The notes under the pieces are model-generated. The model was not told where the DNA came from and ran no database searches. It saw nothing but the letters and a program-made list of their open reading frames with translations. Shown here piece after piece: positions 23,187-37,000 of a stretch of 64,000 bases of DNA. The stretch is from Begonia masoniana (taxonomy: Eukaryota; Streptophyta; Magnoliopsida; Cucurbitales; Begoniaceae): contig CM039502.1 of the NCBI GenBank assembly GCA_022432975.1, forward strand, positions 11,367,803 to 11,431,802, given 5' to 3'. The stretch's first letter is position 1. Each line of letters begins with the position of its first letter. Both the position numbers and the translations under genes were made by a program.

Positions 23187-24323
23187 CACACACAGAGCTG
23201 AAATGTTTGTTTTGGGGAAACTGTAGAAATCTGCTTGGAGAAGAATTGGGTCCATTGAACTCGAAAGAGCTTGAACAGCTTGAGCATCAGCTGGAGGCAT
23301 CCATAACGCAAGTCAGATCCACCAAGGTGATCAGAGTTCTGGGTTTTTAAATTAACATAATAGAATGCAAGTTCATTGAGAAATCATTTGAATAATCCAC
23401 AGAAACCCTAGATGAAAAATGGATGATGAACTTACTTCACATCAAGAAATGTTCCTTGTTATCCCTTATTAAATTTGGAATCTTTGACATAGATTGAGTG
23501 ACAAGTATAGGAGGATGTGACAACGTAGTTGGATTGATTAGATAGTTTGATGCTTCTTATTTTATAATTTTCATATTAAATAAATAAAGATGATTTGAGC
23601 TTAAATAATATTATTATTAGACTGAGATTCTTTTAGCAGTAAATCTGACCCCTCTCTCTCTCTCTCTCCCATGCTCCATTTCCAGACCCAGTACATGCTT
23701 GATCAGCTCTCTGATCTTCAAACCAAGGTATGGCTTTCCGTACATAAAATTGTTGTCAAACTGAACAAAAATAAATAAAAGACATTCGCTTGACTTTACA
23801 GGAACAAATGCTGATTGAAGCTAACAGAGCTTTGTCTATAAAGGTTGGAAAAATCTCTTGAATCAATCTTCACACTGACTGAGGAAGATCTTTCCATAAT
23901 TAAGAAGCTTTTTGCTTGATTTTTTCATTTTTCTGCTGTTTTTTGTAATAATTTGTTGAGATTTCTGTTGTTTACTGTCATCAGCTCGATGAAATCAGCT
24001 CGAGAAATCACCTCAGGCAAGCTTGGGAAGCTGGGGAGCAAAACATGTCATATGGCCAGCAGAATGCTCAAACTCAAGGATTTTTCCAGCCTCTGGACTG
24101 CAATCCCACTTTGCAAATTGGGTAACATTTGAATATTCATCTGCATATTTATTTTTTTAATTATTTTCAACGTTGATTTTCGAGAAATTTTTCAACCGTA
24201 GTAAAAGCTTTAAATTCATGGTTCTATTGTTTATGCAGATACAGCGGAGCTGATGAGATGGCTGCAACTGGATCAGCTCACGGCCAGCAAGTCACTGGAT
24301 TCATACCTGGATGGATGCTTTGA
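20373..24323 (+). CDS. SEP1-like: SEPALLATA-type MIKC MADS-box transcription factor
   Basis: Eight exons give 243 residues: 20373-20557, 22242-22320, 23067-23128, 23227-23326, 23686-23727, 23802-23843, 23985-24121 and 24239-24323. The sizes (185, 79, 62, 100, 42, 42, 137, 85) follow the standard SEP exon pattern. Residues 1-60 are the MADS DNA-binding and dimerisation domain ([20 protein letters not shown]). The K domain runs from about 88 to 174, with [18 protein letters not shown]. The C-terminus ends GFIPGWML, the SEP II-type motif. SEP proteins act in nuclear tetramers as floral E-function factors for sepal, petal, stamen, carpel and ovule identity. The ending and the QAWEAGEQN region point to the SEP1/2/4 (LOFSEP) group rather than SEP3, but the exact orthologue is not settled. 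The first intron is 1.7 kb; large first introns often carry control elements in this family. Confidence 0.95.
23153..23194. repeat. (TA)n(CA)n microsatellite in SEP intron 3
   Basis: About ten TA units followed by about eight CA units lie 25 bases after the exon 3 donor. The repeat is within a 98-bp intron, so length changes could affect intron size noticeably. Confidence 0.9.
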
Positions 24324-26281
24324 AGATTTTCCTTCGAAGCTGGAAAAAGATTATACACTTTATCTCTAAAACTTTTATCTTTTGTTTTCTGATTTGGAAA
24401 TTGTGTTTGGCGAGCGAGAAAATCAGCAAATGACTGATGCTATGATCTTGTTATGGAGCTTCTGAAACCTTGCATGGCGGCCATGCATGAACCATGCAAT
24501 ATTTGTTAATATAACTATCAGCTTTAATGATTTCTATCTGAAGATAGATTTTTTTTTAGGTAGAAAAATTTAAATCTTAATTATTTACACAATAAATATT
24601 AAACGATTTTTTCTAACAAATCTAACCTCAACCTTTTAGATATTAGCAATTTAGACATTGTTCGTCACTTTATCTTTCAGATTCAACACATATATACAAT
24701 GTTTTATATTCAATCAAGAGATTTATAACCTTTAAGACGACTTCTAACCCAATTTCGAACTTTATTGATCTCTACATGAACTTTGAAATCGTTGCAGAGA
24801 AGATCGATAGAATTCGAAATTATATTAGAAATCGCTCTAAAAATTAAAACGTAAGTTAAAACATGTGATCAATTGAAAAATGTGATATATGCACACACTA
24901 AATTTAACGAACAAATTAACGAGAAGAGTATAAATTGTAAATATTTGAAAAATTGATATTTAATTCGTCAAAAAAAGAGTTTAACATGTAATTTATATAT
25001 AGTGCTCATAAAATAATGAAAGAAAAAGAAAAGCGTGTTGAAGGTAGCTAATAACAAATGACTCATTGACTATTTTTCAAAGAGCACAATCATATGTAAA
25101 CACAAGACGTACAACAAATGCACAAAAAATGACCATATAAACTAAATCAATTACCTAAAATTTTCAAATAGTCTTCGTTCATTGTTTTTATTTTATAAGT
25201 AATTGAGAGAAGAGAAGAGAAGAGAATCAGTGGTGATCACCGAGGATCAGTTTGGTATAGTTTAGTTTTTTTAATAAATTTTTAATAATAGCAATTTTAA
25301 ATGAATAAGGTTACGTTTATTCTACTGTTGTATTTTTTAAAAATATTTACTGACGTGTCAAGTAATTATTTGTGCAATTAATGTAATAAATCAGCTATTT
25401 ATAATTGATTAGATTAACTGCATCAATTATTGTGTGACACGTCAACGAGTATTTTAAGAGAATAAAATAAGAGAGTAAACGTAACATTAATCATTTTAAA
25501 TTTGGTTGTCAAATATTTTAGAACAATTAAAATTATAAAATAAATAAGTTTAGAACTTCATAATCAATGCCTAAAAAATAAGAAGATTCGCTATATAAAA
25601 GGGAATGGAAAAAGTCAACTCGTTCTTCCTTTTCCTTAAAAGTCATCATGGGTTGGGTTGGGTGGGTGGCGACTAAGAAACTGAAGAACGTGGTTGGGTC
25701 CATATAAAAATGTCCGCCATGTTTCAAATCCAACTGCCTTCGCGTTTCCATTGTTCGCGCAATCTCATTTCCTCGCTTTCAGGTTCTCTCTTCTTCAACT
25801 TCTGTATTTTCTTTGTGGACTTTCTGGATTTTGCTGAAATTATCTTACACCCATCACTCTTTATGCTGTGATTACCTGTTTTATGTTCTTAATTTTGCTG
25901 AAATTACTTTGCGGGAGCAACCCAGTTCTGTTTTCCTTGATTATTCGCAGTTTTGATAAATTTTAGAGTAGAACTGTCGATTATAATGAGGATCTTTTGT
26001 AAAGAAAGGTGGGTTTGGAGCGTTTTTTCGCTGACCTTCTTGCAAATATTTCTATCTTCATACAAATTTTTGGCTACTGATTGGATAAAAGGTCAATATG
26101 TTTCGACTTTGGTTCGATGTGTTGATGAGAACTCGTTGATAATGATGCATTGATTCGTTGAAATAAATGAATTATTTGGACTCTTCTTCTACCTAACAGC
26201 TGAAGTGCTGAATCTGAACAATTTTGATTAAAATCTGGTTGATTTTTTTTAGCTCAGAAAGTTTGCAGCTATACAGGAATT
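24324..26281. other. Intergenic region between SEP and the DSBA-like gene
   Basis: AT-rich spacer without a recognisable gene. It holds MITE family member 4 (25307-25490) and, toward the end, the probable promoter and 5' leader (with a possible leader intron) of the DSBA-like gene. Confidence 0.5.
25307..25490. mobile_element. MITE family member 4
   Basis: The best-preserved copy. The left end AATAAGGTTACGTTTATTCT and the right end (reverse complement TTAATGTTACGTTTACTCTC) are clear inverted repeats. Inside are GACGTGTCAAGTAATTATT on one side and GTGTGACACGTCAACGAG on the other, which also mirror each other. Length is about 184 bp and it is non-coding. Confidence 0.75.
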
Positions 26282-28189
26282 ATGGCTCAGCCTGCTGCTT
26301 CTAACTCTGGGAAAAAGGTTATTCAAATCGATATAAGCTCAGATACTGTCTGTCCATGGTGTTTTGTTGGCAAAAGAAATTTAGACAAAGCCATAGCTGC
26401 ATCCAAGGATCAGTACGAATTTGAGGTACTTCTTCCTATCCCACCTTACTAATTGGTATTACAAATTTTCAGTCGTTTGGCATTTTCCCAAATCTTACAT
26501 GTAGTAGCAGATCCGTTACACATTTATATCAACTGACTTTCTCATCATGTTTAATTATCAGTTTAAAAAGTAGTGATTTAGTTTTATTGTAAGGATCATA
26601 GTTAAAAGGTTAAACTGCAATTTAGCCCAGTCATGGACAATTGGTACTATCATAAACTTATGGTGATGTATTTTGGGTAGTTTGCAAAACAGTCAATATG
26701 TTGATAAAATTTGTCAATTGTTTCACTTTTTGCTTGTTATAGTCATTTTAGTTCATGCTAGTTTTATTGAATCACTCGACTTCGAACACAAACCTTGGAT
26801 AACTACCTTTTAGTCTTTGAAATCGATTGTGATATCAAGTTGTGTGAGAAATTGAGTGAGTCAAGATAATCAAGGTAGTTTGAAATGATCTTTATAAGTG
26901 AAAAACGTAAGACATTTTGACGATTTTTATCAAAGCATGAGCCGTTTTGCTTACATCGCAAAGTACGAGGACAATTTTGATTAAAAACCGATCCCTCAGT
27001 TTAGGGGCTTAATTGTATTCTACTCTGTTTAAAAAAGTTTGTCCACATGAAGACTTGAGTGTTTAAACATTACAGAGAGCTGGTTTTCAAAATCTGTAGT
27101 TTTAGCAAAACCAGAACGTAAACGAATTCATTATAAGCTTTAATATTTGCATTTCAATCAAACCCAAGTTGAAATTATACATTTGAGTTGTTGGACTTCC
27201 CACATTTATGTATTGAGTTTGTAAATTTGCAGATAAAATGGCATCCCTTTCAACTAGAACCATCTGCTCCAAAAGAAGGTGTAAATAAGCGGGAGTTTTA
27301 CAAGAAAAAGTTTGGATCTCGAGCCGACGGAATGGAAGCTCATATGGCTCAGGTATTTCGGTCTATCTTTAATCAAATGTCTTCTCCTTTTTCATTGTCT
27401 ATCATCATATATGTTAGTAATAAGTTTGATGCCAATTTTTCAGACCTTCGGGACTGTCGGACTGCAATATAACATGAACGGCCTAACGTAAACGACCCCA
27501 GCTTTTCATTTAGCCGATATATAATTCCAAATTGTCACGAGGGAGGTTTCATGAAGTTGAGATAACTAGCAGTTTTATACTTGTTTTCCAGGGGAAATAC
27601 TCTTGAAAGCCACAGACTTGTACATTTTGCTGGCAAGCAGGGTTCTGATAAACAACACAGGCTTGTGGAGGAGCTGTTTATTGGATACTTCACCCAGGAA
27701 AAATACATTGGTGATAGGTAAGTTTTGATTAACTCTTATTTTCCGAAAGAACTTGTATCGGCCAGAAAAACGAGTCTTTGATTCGATGGCAAATTGCGAT
27801 TTGCAGGAAGTTTCTTCTCGAATCTGCTAACAAAGTCGGGGTGGAAGGAGCAGCTGAATTTCTCGAAGTACCCGACAATGGTGTTAAGGAGGTTTATTTT
27901 TCGATCGTCTTGTCATGCTACTAGTGAAGGAAAAGGAAATTAGAATGATAATATTATTTGAATTTTGTGTTTGGAAGGTCAAGGAAGAACTCGAGAAATT
28001 CTCGTCATACATTTCGGGAGTCCCTTACTACACAGTAAGCAACAATCTTTCGTTACATTGAATTTAAATTCGTTGCCGCGCGAATTTTGTTAGTAATGTG
28101 TTTAATGACAGATAAATGGGAACCAAAAGTTGAGTGGAGCACAACCTTCTGAGGCCTTCCTAAGAGCTTTTCAAGCTTCTGCAAAATGA
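26282..28189 (+). CDS. DSBA/FrnE-like thioredoxin-fold oxidoreductase
   Basis: Seven exons give 217 residues: 26282-26425, 27233-27352, 27444-27487, 27592-27717, 27807-27891, 27978-28034 and 28112-28189. The N-terminal IDISSDTVCPWCFVGKRNLD carries the CPWC active site (Cys24, Cys27) typical of the FrnE branch of the DSBA family. The helical insert follows, with HPFQLEPSAPKEGVNKREFY. A VPYY segment near residue 188 supplies the cis-proline (Pro189) that faces the active site in thioredoxin folds. No signal peptide is seen, so a cytosolic or nuclear dithiol-disulfide role is more likely than secretory folding. Substrates are unknown. The length matches plant and bacterial relatives. Intron 1 (0.8 kb) contains an old dispersed repeat. 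The gene converges on the RING gene, with 3' ends 0.7 kb apart. Confidence 0.93.
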
Positions 28190-28913
28190 TCTTCCATTAA
28201 TCATACTAGAGGATTCAATTCCTGTACCTGCCACCATTGATGGCCACTCTGCAACTCTTCTTTTGCTTTATATTTACTCATCTTCATGGGTACTTCATAT
28301 TAATGTAATTCAAAAATATATGTTTGGATTTATATCAGAACTACAAATCAAGAATCCTAAACCTGTGTAAAGTACAATTTAACTATTGATACTCTAAACT
28401 ATTTATCTGTGTTTTAAATCGAGCGCAAAACTAATTATAAGGATGAAATCGAGGGAACTTGTGCGAATTAAATGATCATTAAAAGCAAAAAAATGCGGAC
28501 ATTTAATAAATTTTATCTTGGAACTGTACTAATCCAATGATGTTTCATCCTCTTATATGAATATGAGCATAGATCAAAAAAACGATTTGTCAAACGCACA
28601 CACGACATAACAATGTACTGTCAGAAATTCGGATGACAGGTAGAGCTCACAGAACTGGTTGATATTTATTTCAACAACACAACAATGGTAGAAATTAAGG
28701 AACAAACGAGGAATCTATAAACAACTCTTTCCCACATATTCTGCGAATGGAAACTGTACCCAAATCCAGTCAAGTTACGGAGAAAATGCACTTGTAATCA
28801 ATCTTAACAATATTAGTTTTCATTTACATAATATATGTTTGTAAATTTGTATACACCATAACCAGGAATTTGTTTGCTTCTCCTCTCCCATTGGCTTCAT
28901 CCACGACAGAGTA

Positions 28914-31573
28914 TCAAGTTGTTTCATCGAACACCATAGCCTATAAAATGGTCAATATAGGATTGTAGACCGATAATGAGTTTCCCATGCAAAAGCAATG
29001 ACAAAATAAAGAAAACCCATCAACAAATATCATACTTAAATATGAGTAAGATTCAGTTTACCTTCTAATTCTACACTATAATCTTATCTCGTGATGTGAC
29101 AATCATTAATTAGTATTATTCTTAAAATACTGATAATAAAATAAAACTATTGAAACAACTGAGTAGACTAATAAACTAAATTAATAAAACTATAAAGTCA
29201 ATATTTTAGCCTATAAACACAAGGAATAGTTGAGGATACCTTGCCACAGACAGGACAACTGTCACTTCTCTCCATCCACTCGTAGATGCACCCGAGGTGG
29301 AAATGATGTGCACATTTGGTTGTTATCTTTGGATTCTCTCGTGTATAATCTGTGCAAATTGATAAACACATTCAAAATTTATCATCCATATTGTGTGCTT
29401 ATAATTTCAGGATTGGCTTCAAGATCTTGTAAATCCCACGTTTGATACAACATTACATGGACAAACTCCTCAAATCCAATATATGACTAAGAATTCAAGG
29501 CAATGAATTTTCTCTACAGCAACTACTACAATTTATCATCATATATGATGCATCTAGGTGTCTGATTATGATTCATCAGAATCCTTTTTCTTTGTTCTTG
29601 TCTATTTTGGTTAAACGTAGACAGATTAACTATGGACAAACTAGTTTCCTTCCCTTTCTTTTTACATAATCTAGACTCATATTTTAAAATTGACGTTCTA
29701 AATTTAACAAATGATAGACAATAACAAGAATAATGTTTGATTTTTCTTTAATTATACACTATAATCTTACTTTCTGACGTGACGCTTATGTGTCACTTTT
29801 TACTTGTTGTAATAATTAAAATAAATTATAAATAGTTATACGACATTAATTATATCAATTAATGAACGACATATCATAAAATAAGATTAAAATGTAAAAT
29901 TAGAGGGTAAAACTAATATTACTCAAAAAATAATATGATAATCCTTGTCAAACTTTATTACGTGGTTGAGTGGTTCCTAAGTGGATGTACAAATGACAAA
30001 AAAAGAAAACAAGTACATGGTAAAAAATGAAAAAACAAATCAAAAGTGTACCTTCCAGGCATGTTGGACAAACATCCTCATCTTCAGATGGCATATAAAC
30101 ATTTTCAGCTCCAATTGTAGCTTTAACTGAAGAGATCTTCAGAGAGGATTTATAAATGTGCTCTTTAGATTCATCTTCAGAATCCAATTTGTCCACTCCA
30201 CTTAACGATTCTTCGGCCCTATCAACATCACTTCTCAGAGGTTCTGATTCTTCATGAAGGTGACTTGAGCCCTTATCACGCCTCGAAACTAGTCCATCTC
30301 TCTGTAAGCGGATATATCTAGGGTCAGCATCATACGGCAATGGCCTTGGAGGAGAATGATACATATCAGGCATAGAGTTGTCATATGATGCTGTAGAAGC
30401 CATAGATGCTGCCCCTTGAACTGATGAAGAAATAGCATGCATTTCTCCTCTTCGAAATAATGATGTATACTAGAGCAAGCAAACAGGAAAAATACAAAAT
30501 GATAAATTGGAACGTCTTTTGTAAACTTAATTTACAGCTCTTAAAAGCTGTTTATATTCACATAACGAAGTTTTTCATGATCCATATATATGCTAAATCA
30601 TGCAAACTCTTTCATTAACAATGCAGTTCTTTCATTTTAAAGTTTTTTTTTTTCGTGTATGAGATGAGAAAAAGAAAAAAGTGGCAATCTTGAACTTCTT
30701 TCAAATAGGCAATATCTGAATTCTTAAAAACATACACGAATCACAAAAGAAAAATGAGAATTATTGAACGCCCGAATTTACAAAGAAATATCCAAACACA
30801 AAAACATAAAAGTAAATAAATAAAAACCACATGCAAAAGTAAGAATTCATTGTGAAAATCAAAGTAAAAAATGAATTTTGTAACTCAAACATAATTTATT
30901 TATACACCTACATAAAATGGATTCACTGAACTCTAACATAAATAAAATTGGTCAATAAGTTGGAGTGTATATTATATGAAAAAAGGACATGTTGACTTTA
31001 CCAAAAGGGAAGTTCTATGAATGTCATGTTGCAATCATTTTACACAAGAAATTGATACTTTCATTCATGATCTGAATTATTCATAAAGAAATTTAATTCA
31101 CTAATATCAATGTTGGACACGCCTGTGGCCCAAACCCATAAACTCGTGATCTTTTATTCTTTGCGATCTTTTTAATATTTTATCTTATCTATTATTTTCA
31201 TATTTGATTTTATTCGTTTTAACTTCTCAGATAGACTTTATCTTTTTAAAAGTTTTTTTAGAGATTTATTTATCTTATTAAATATTTTAAATCATAATCC
31301 GAACTCAATTTAAAAGGGTTGTGGTGAATATTATAAATGAGATTTTTTTGACAATAAATAAAATTATCCCTAGTTTAATAGTTATTTCTTTATTGTTATT
31401 TTATTTTTCCGTTTCAATTACGAAACAAAACTTTCACTGCACTAAATACTTACCACATTTAAAAAGTTTTGGACGAAGCAACCAAGACATGCGCAATTCC
31501 TATGAACAGATCCATTTGAGTTCACAAAATTTTCAATTTCGTCAGCATTCATGCAGCAGCAAACTGAACCCAT
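28914..31573 (-). CDS. RING-H2 E3 ubiquitin ligase, At3g02290-like
   Basis: Four coding exons on the minus strand give 224 residues: 31454-31573, 30052-30469, 29240-29349 and 28914-28940. The last exon has only nine codons, ending VFDETT. The RING-H2 finger uses Cys174, Cys177, Cys192, His194, His197, Cys200, Cys211 and Cys214. It also keeps the tryptophan (EWMERSD) that contacts E2 enzymes. The N-terminus MGSVCCC fits N-myristoylation at Gly2 with neighbouring palmitoylatable cysteines, so membrane attachment is likely. The middle region has a conserved SPPRPLPYDADPRYIRLQRD block and acidic, serine-rich stretches. Substrates are unknown. A 5' leader exon above 32416 is suggested by a good donor (AAGTG|GTATAT), leaving an intron of about 0.8 kb before the ATG exon. 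Intron 2 (30051 down to 29350) contains a MITE at 29729-29924. Confidence 0.93.
29729..29924. mobile_element. MITE family member 5, inside an intron of the RING gene
   Basis: The left end reads AATAATGTTTGATTTTTCTT. The right end, reverse-complemented, begins GAGTAATATTAGTTTTACCC. The interior has TTCTGACGTGACGCTTATGT, AATTAAAATAAATTATAAAT and ATATCAATTAATGAACGAC, the family's common blocks. The host gene's splice sites are untouched. Confidence 0.65.
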
Positions 31574-34091
31574 GATGTTGGCTTATATCTCTTTTGCAGT
31601 TAACACCCTCGAACAACTTCTCAGTCTTAATCTCATCAAGAGAAGCAATTTAGCCACAATAGGTTGGAAGTGAAAGGGAAGGATAGCTCAAGAATTAGTT
31701 TACTCCCTCTTCCAAATTAATATGCAGAAAGCTTCTCTACTGCTGAATATAAATTACTGTCATACATAAATAAGAAACAATGAGATCTCAAGGAGTAACC
31801 AGTCAATTACAAAGTCAACGTAAACATATTTAGTAAAATCCATACATTGAAGATCTGGCGTGTAAGTTGAACTCTAAGATATCTAATAACTGTACTAACT
31901 ATTAAGTCAATGGAAAAACAATGAGTTTACTGTAATAATTCGAAGATGCAATGATATCGTAATCAAACAGGAATTTGCTGAATCATAGGGAAAAAAATAA
32001 GAAGGGTGCTAAAATCATTGCAACTTATGAGACAAGTTGAGTTCCATTGATAGATACTCTCTTCTTGACGATGGCTTTTCATCAAATCAGAGTAATTTCC
32101 TTTAGTTGTGGGGGAGCAAATGCATAATTGAATAACGAAATAGGCAGAAAACCTAACGATTCAAGACTAAATTTTGCTCGAACAGTCGAGCCAACAAAAA
32201 GAAAATTCAAAAGAATAAATAATTTGGAAATTAAGACTTAGAATCGTCTAAATCGAATATGAAAAGAGCACATCCATCAATTTGCGAAACAAAAATAGAC
32301 CCATTTGCAATCATCAGGGTTTACAGCAATCAAAATACTCCGATTACTACTAGAATAGAAAAATCGCCCAGAATTCAGCATAAAGAGAAAGCTAGAAACC
32401 GAGAGAGAGATATACCACTTGGGAGCGGAAGCTGGGAAGTGGCGAGAAGAGAGAATGACTGTGATTTCGATGGTTATTGAGTGGGTGGGGCAGACAGAAA
32501 GACGGAAACAAGAAATTTGGTCAATTTTTTTTATCTGCGATTCAGACCCATCTCACAGATTCTCATGGTGCGCGTGTTAGTGTGGCACTTCAGGATTTTC
32601 GGCGACAAAAGCGATGAACACACACACTCTCTCTCTATGGTAGGTGAAGGAATCTAATCCGACATTTTCAATTAAAGAGATAGAATAATCTGAGATTACA
32701 CACTTCATCGTCTCTTCAACGTAGTAACCTACTTCCAGTAGTAATATATATAGCAAGTAATTGTTGGCTCTGGGACGAAGGCTTCACCTAAATTCAGCTC
32801 TATTCCATATTACAGTTCTCTTATTCTATTTCCATTAATATTTCTATTTCATGATTGTTTTTATTTTGATTTTATATTTAATTATAGAATAATTTTCTAA
32901 AATTAATTCCAAATAGTAAGAACAAATATATTATGATGAAATCAATCAATAAATATTTTGAAAATTTTAATAGAAATAATATGAAATTATTTTTATAATT
33001 TTATCATGGATTTTCTCACTAAAATAATTCTAATTTTATATTATAAGATTACCCTCTTTTATTTAATAATTTTATTTACATTTTTATAATTACCGGTGCA
33101 ATACACATGCTTCTCGTCATAGGATATACATGCAAGTCGTCATTATATACCTAAATGCATTGTCCTGTAATGCGCGATGTGTGAAACAATTTTTTAACCA
33201 GTTCCATTAAAAAATGTTAGTGCAAATATTAATAAACAGACTAACGTTCAAAATCGATGATTGATTTGTAATTTTATATGAATCATAAAAGAAATACGAA
33301 GTTTTATTCGTCGTATATCTCACTTTGTGAATTAATGTTTCCACTAAATATTTTTTTACGTGACTTATTTGTTGAAAAATTATTTCCTATGCATTACATG
33401 ATAATTTGCGTATGTATAGTATGATGACTTGTACGTATAATGTATGACAATACGCACGTGTGTATAACATGTTTATGCACTAGTATATTTATGACTATTA
33501 AGTATATTTATTTTAATTTTGCAGGAATATTATTTGTGTAGTTTAATTTTATAATAAATGTTAATTATATAAAATAATAAATTACCATTTTTTATTTTGA
33601 ATCTTAATCGGAATTGAATACAGAATCAGTCGAAAACCGGCTCTGTATAAAATTCAATTTCATTTTCCGTCTTTTTGTCTGTCACTGCTCTTCTTCTTCT
33701 TCTTCTTCTTCTTCTTCTTCATTCCTCGTTTTCTTTCATCTTCCTCCATTTTCAGAGATCTCGTTCTCTCAGTGCCGTTTGCTGCTTTTGGGTTACAGAC
33801 GTTCTCGAATTTTTTGTTCTCTGTTTTTGATTTGGTAAGATTTGTAAGGTACTCTGTGCGGCTGGCCTGAACCCTAGGAATTCGTACATTGCCGGAGTTT
33901 ATCCGGCCTCGTTCCCTGCTAGTATCTCTGTTCTCGCTTTTTCGGAATTATGGCTTTAGTTGTAGCCTACACTCTCGATTTCTGTTCACTTGGTAACAAA
34001 TGGAGATTTTGGTTCCCCATGGGGGTTTAGTCCCCAATGTATCAGTTCTTGAGCCCTTGAAATTTCTGAATTGCGCGCTACTTCGGGGTCT
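31574..34091. other. Divergent promoter region between RING and AUG5 genes
   Basis: The RING gene's probable leader exon lies above 32416 on the minus strand. A (CTT)n run at about 33683-33721 lies in the likely AUG5 leader or promoter. The central part (32830-33600) is very AT-rich with no recognisable gene. Confidence 0.5.
33683..33721. repeat. (CTT)n microsatellite upstream of AUG5
   Basis: About 12 CTT units, roughly 370 bp upstream of the AUG5 start codon, probably in the promoter or 5' leader. Confidence 0.9.
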
Positions 34092-37000
34092 ATGGCGCAA
34101 CCAGAGGCTATTCTAGAATGGCTGCAGAAGGAAATGGGGTACCGACCCTTAGGCCCATATAGTTCCTCAAGCAAATCGCAGCTGCCCTCCATTGATGCAC
34201 TTCGCAAGGTTTGCCGCGGAAACATGATACCCGTTTGGAATTTTTTGATAACACGAGTGAAATCAGAGAAGACAGTGGAAAATATTCGGAGGAACATATT
34301 AGTTCATGGTGAAGGTAGTGGTACGGATGAGATTACCCTTGGATCGGGGAATATAGGGAAGGAGGACGGCAGGGGTAAAGGAAGGAGGAAAGAAAAGACT
34401 TTGGTGGAGACTGCAAGTGTTGGGGAGAGTAAGGAAACAGCCCTTCAAGAGAGGGAATTGGCGTTAAAGGAGGTAGAAAGGTTGAGAAATGCCGTTAGAA
34501 GGCAAAGGAAGGATTTGAAGGCTAGAATGTTGGAGATTTCTAGGGAGGAGACAGAACGGAAGAGAATGCTTGACGAACGAGCAAATTTCAGGTACAAGTC
34601 ATTGATGTAATGTTTAGGTTTATTCTCCTTTTTGTTGATAGATTGATTGAATTGGTGGTTGACATAGTTTTGCTGCTTTAAAAAATTAAGAAAATGGAAA
34701 GCGAAGACCTTAAATAATGTTTCATCTTGCCTGATTTTGAGAAAGTGAAGAGATTTTCTGGCCAGTTTATCATTAATCGGCAACCTTTCACACAATTCTG
34801 TCAAATCATTGTACTCCTTATACTCCCGATTTCCTTCACAAGGCCAAACTCTATCTGGAGTTCTTAACGCTAAATTTTATTTGGATTGTTTAAGTTGTTA
34901 CAAGATGTATAATATTGCCTTTTTATTCATTATCCTTAATCTTGAACTTTATCAGCTGCTGGACAAATTTGTTGTAGAATTCTCCAATTTTCAATACACA
35001 TGTCATGGATTTGGACATAGTTGTTTGTTTTTCTTTTCAAGACTTAGTTTTCAGATGTGAAGAGACTGGTATAGACAATATCCATGATTTCTTTGCAATG
35101 CGATGGATTTTCTTGCAATTTTTTAACTGGCTATGCAGACACAAACAGGTTACGTTGGAGGCTTATGATCAACAGTGTGACGAAGCAGCAAAAATATTTG
35201 CCGAGTATCATAGACGTCTTCATGTCTATGTCAATCAAGCAAGAGATGCTCAAAGGTCCAATGTTGACACTTCTTTGGAAGTGAATAACAACTTCAATAC
35301 CAGTAGTGAGAAGGAGTCTTTTTACTCAACTGTGAAGGGTGGTAAATCTGTAGAAGATGTTATTCTTATTGAAACCACTAGAGAAAGAAATATTCGGAAA
35401 GCTTGTGAGTCTCTAGCTTCATGCATGATTGAAAAGATACAGTCTTCTTTTCCGGCTTACGAAGGAACTGGTATTCATCTTAATCCTCAATTAGAAGCTG
35501 CAAAATTAGCAATTGATTTTGATGGAGATGTGCCCAACGAAGTCACGACTATTATTTTAAATTGCTTGAAGAATCCACCTCAGTTGCTTCAGGCAATCAC
35601 AACATGCACATTATGGCTCAAAACGTTGATTTCTAGAGAGACAGAGAAAATTGATGTTAAAGCTGATGCAGAAACCTTAAGGTAAAGATTTCTTACTATT
35701 TCTTTTCCCATTGCTTCAAGTTTTTTAAGCTGTTTTTGTTTACTTTGTGCTATATAAGTTGGATATTTTTCTCTACTGCCGGAAAACTCTAGCCCCTTTT
35801 ATATCTACTACTGGCGAACCCCATCTCGGAGGAGATCCAATTTCCGATTCCTGACAGGAAAAGGGATGTTGAAAAGTTTTTTATTTTGTGGAGACTTGAT
35901 TTGTAACTTTTCTCCCTTGTCTATGTTGAGAGGTGAATTCATGGGGGTAATTTGGGAAATTGCACTTTGTTGATATAGCCCAATTAGTTATGCAGCAAAA
36001 GTGTGTGTGCAGGGAGACAGAGAGAGGAGATATAAATGGTTAAGTGGGGTAAGGAGAAGGGAACTTTTGATGATCAAATTGATATTGCAATTATGCAGTT
36101 TCTTCCGAGTCTGTAACTAGACTTGTAGTATTTTCCTTCTTTTATTTCCGAGTCGGGAGTTTTTCGTCTAGATTTGTGGTTGTTCTTACTGTTGTTTTTA
36201 GTTACTATATACTTTTCTCTTCACCACGCAACAATATGGTATCATAGGCAATAGCTAGCTTCGAGTTTCTCAACCACCTTACACTACAACTTAAGGCAGA
36301 GTTAAGTTTCTTACGAAAATTGAACAAGAGGTCCTCTGAAATACCAACCAGTTGACCATCGAATGCAGAAAAACGCCACATGGAGGAAGGTCGACACCCT
36401 CATTTCGAGTGGCTGAGCAAGTTCAGATGATCAACTCTTTCGAGAGAAGACCATCAATTTTGTACTTGCCGGGAAGGGATGGTCGCTGCCAACCTCTGTT
36501 TCTTCAGAAATTGAACAGTGGTCGGTCGATCTTGGGAAAGTGAGCCAACTTCCATGGTGCTAAGTGTCACGGTCCTACTTACGAGGGGCTTAACGAGACC
36601 GTGCGGCACCCAATATTGCACTTGTACTGGGTTAGCCAACGAGCGTGCCAACGGCACCGAGTGCCAACTTCGTTAGAGCGCTTATGTCTAACGAGTAAGC
36701 AACGAGCGAGCGAGATTAATCGAAACGAGCATGGTGTGCATAAAGAGAGCGTATGTAAAAAGCTTGTTCATTGATTGGCAGCAAATTACATCAGTTGGTA
36801 GGGGGGTCTACGTGCAGTCATGCCTCTCCCCCTAAAGAGCAATCTGGATCATCTCCACTACGGCAGTAGTATACATGCTATAGTGGCGATGAGTCACTCT
36901 TGCCAAAAATAGAAAGAAAAAGAGTACAATGGAAATACTAAAAAAGGAAATAAACTAGGCTAACAGCAAGGGCGGCCATGGGCAACATGCCTTGGACAAG

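Noticed and set aside
29066..29160. Possible eighth MITE copy
   Set aside because: Only one end-like block (ACTATAATCTTATCTCGTGATG) is present; no matching opposite end was found.
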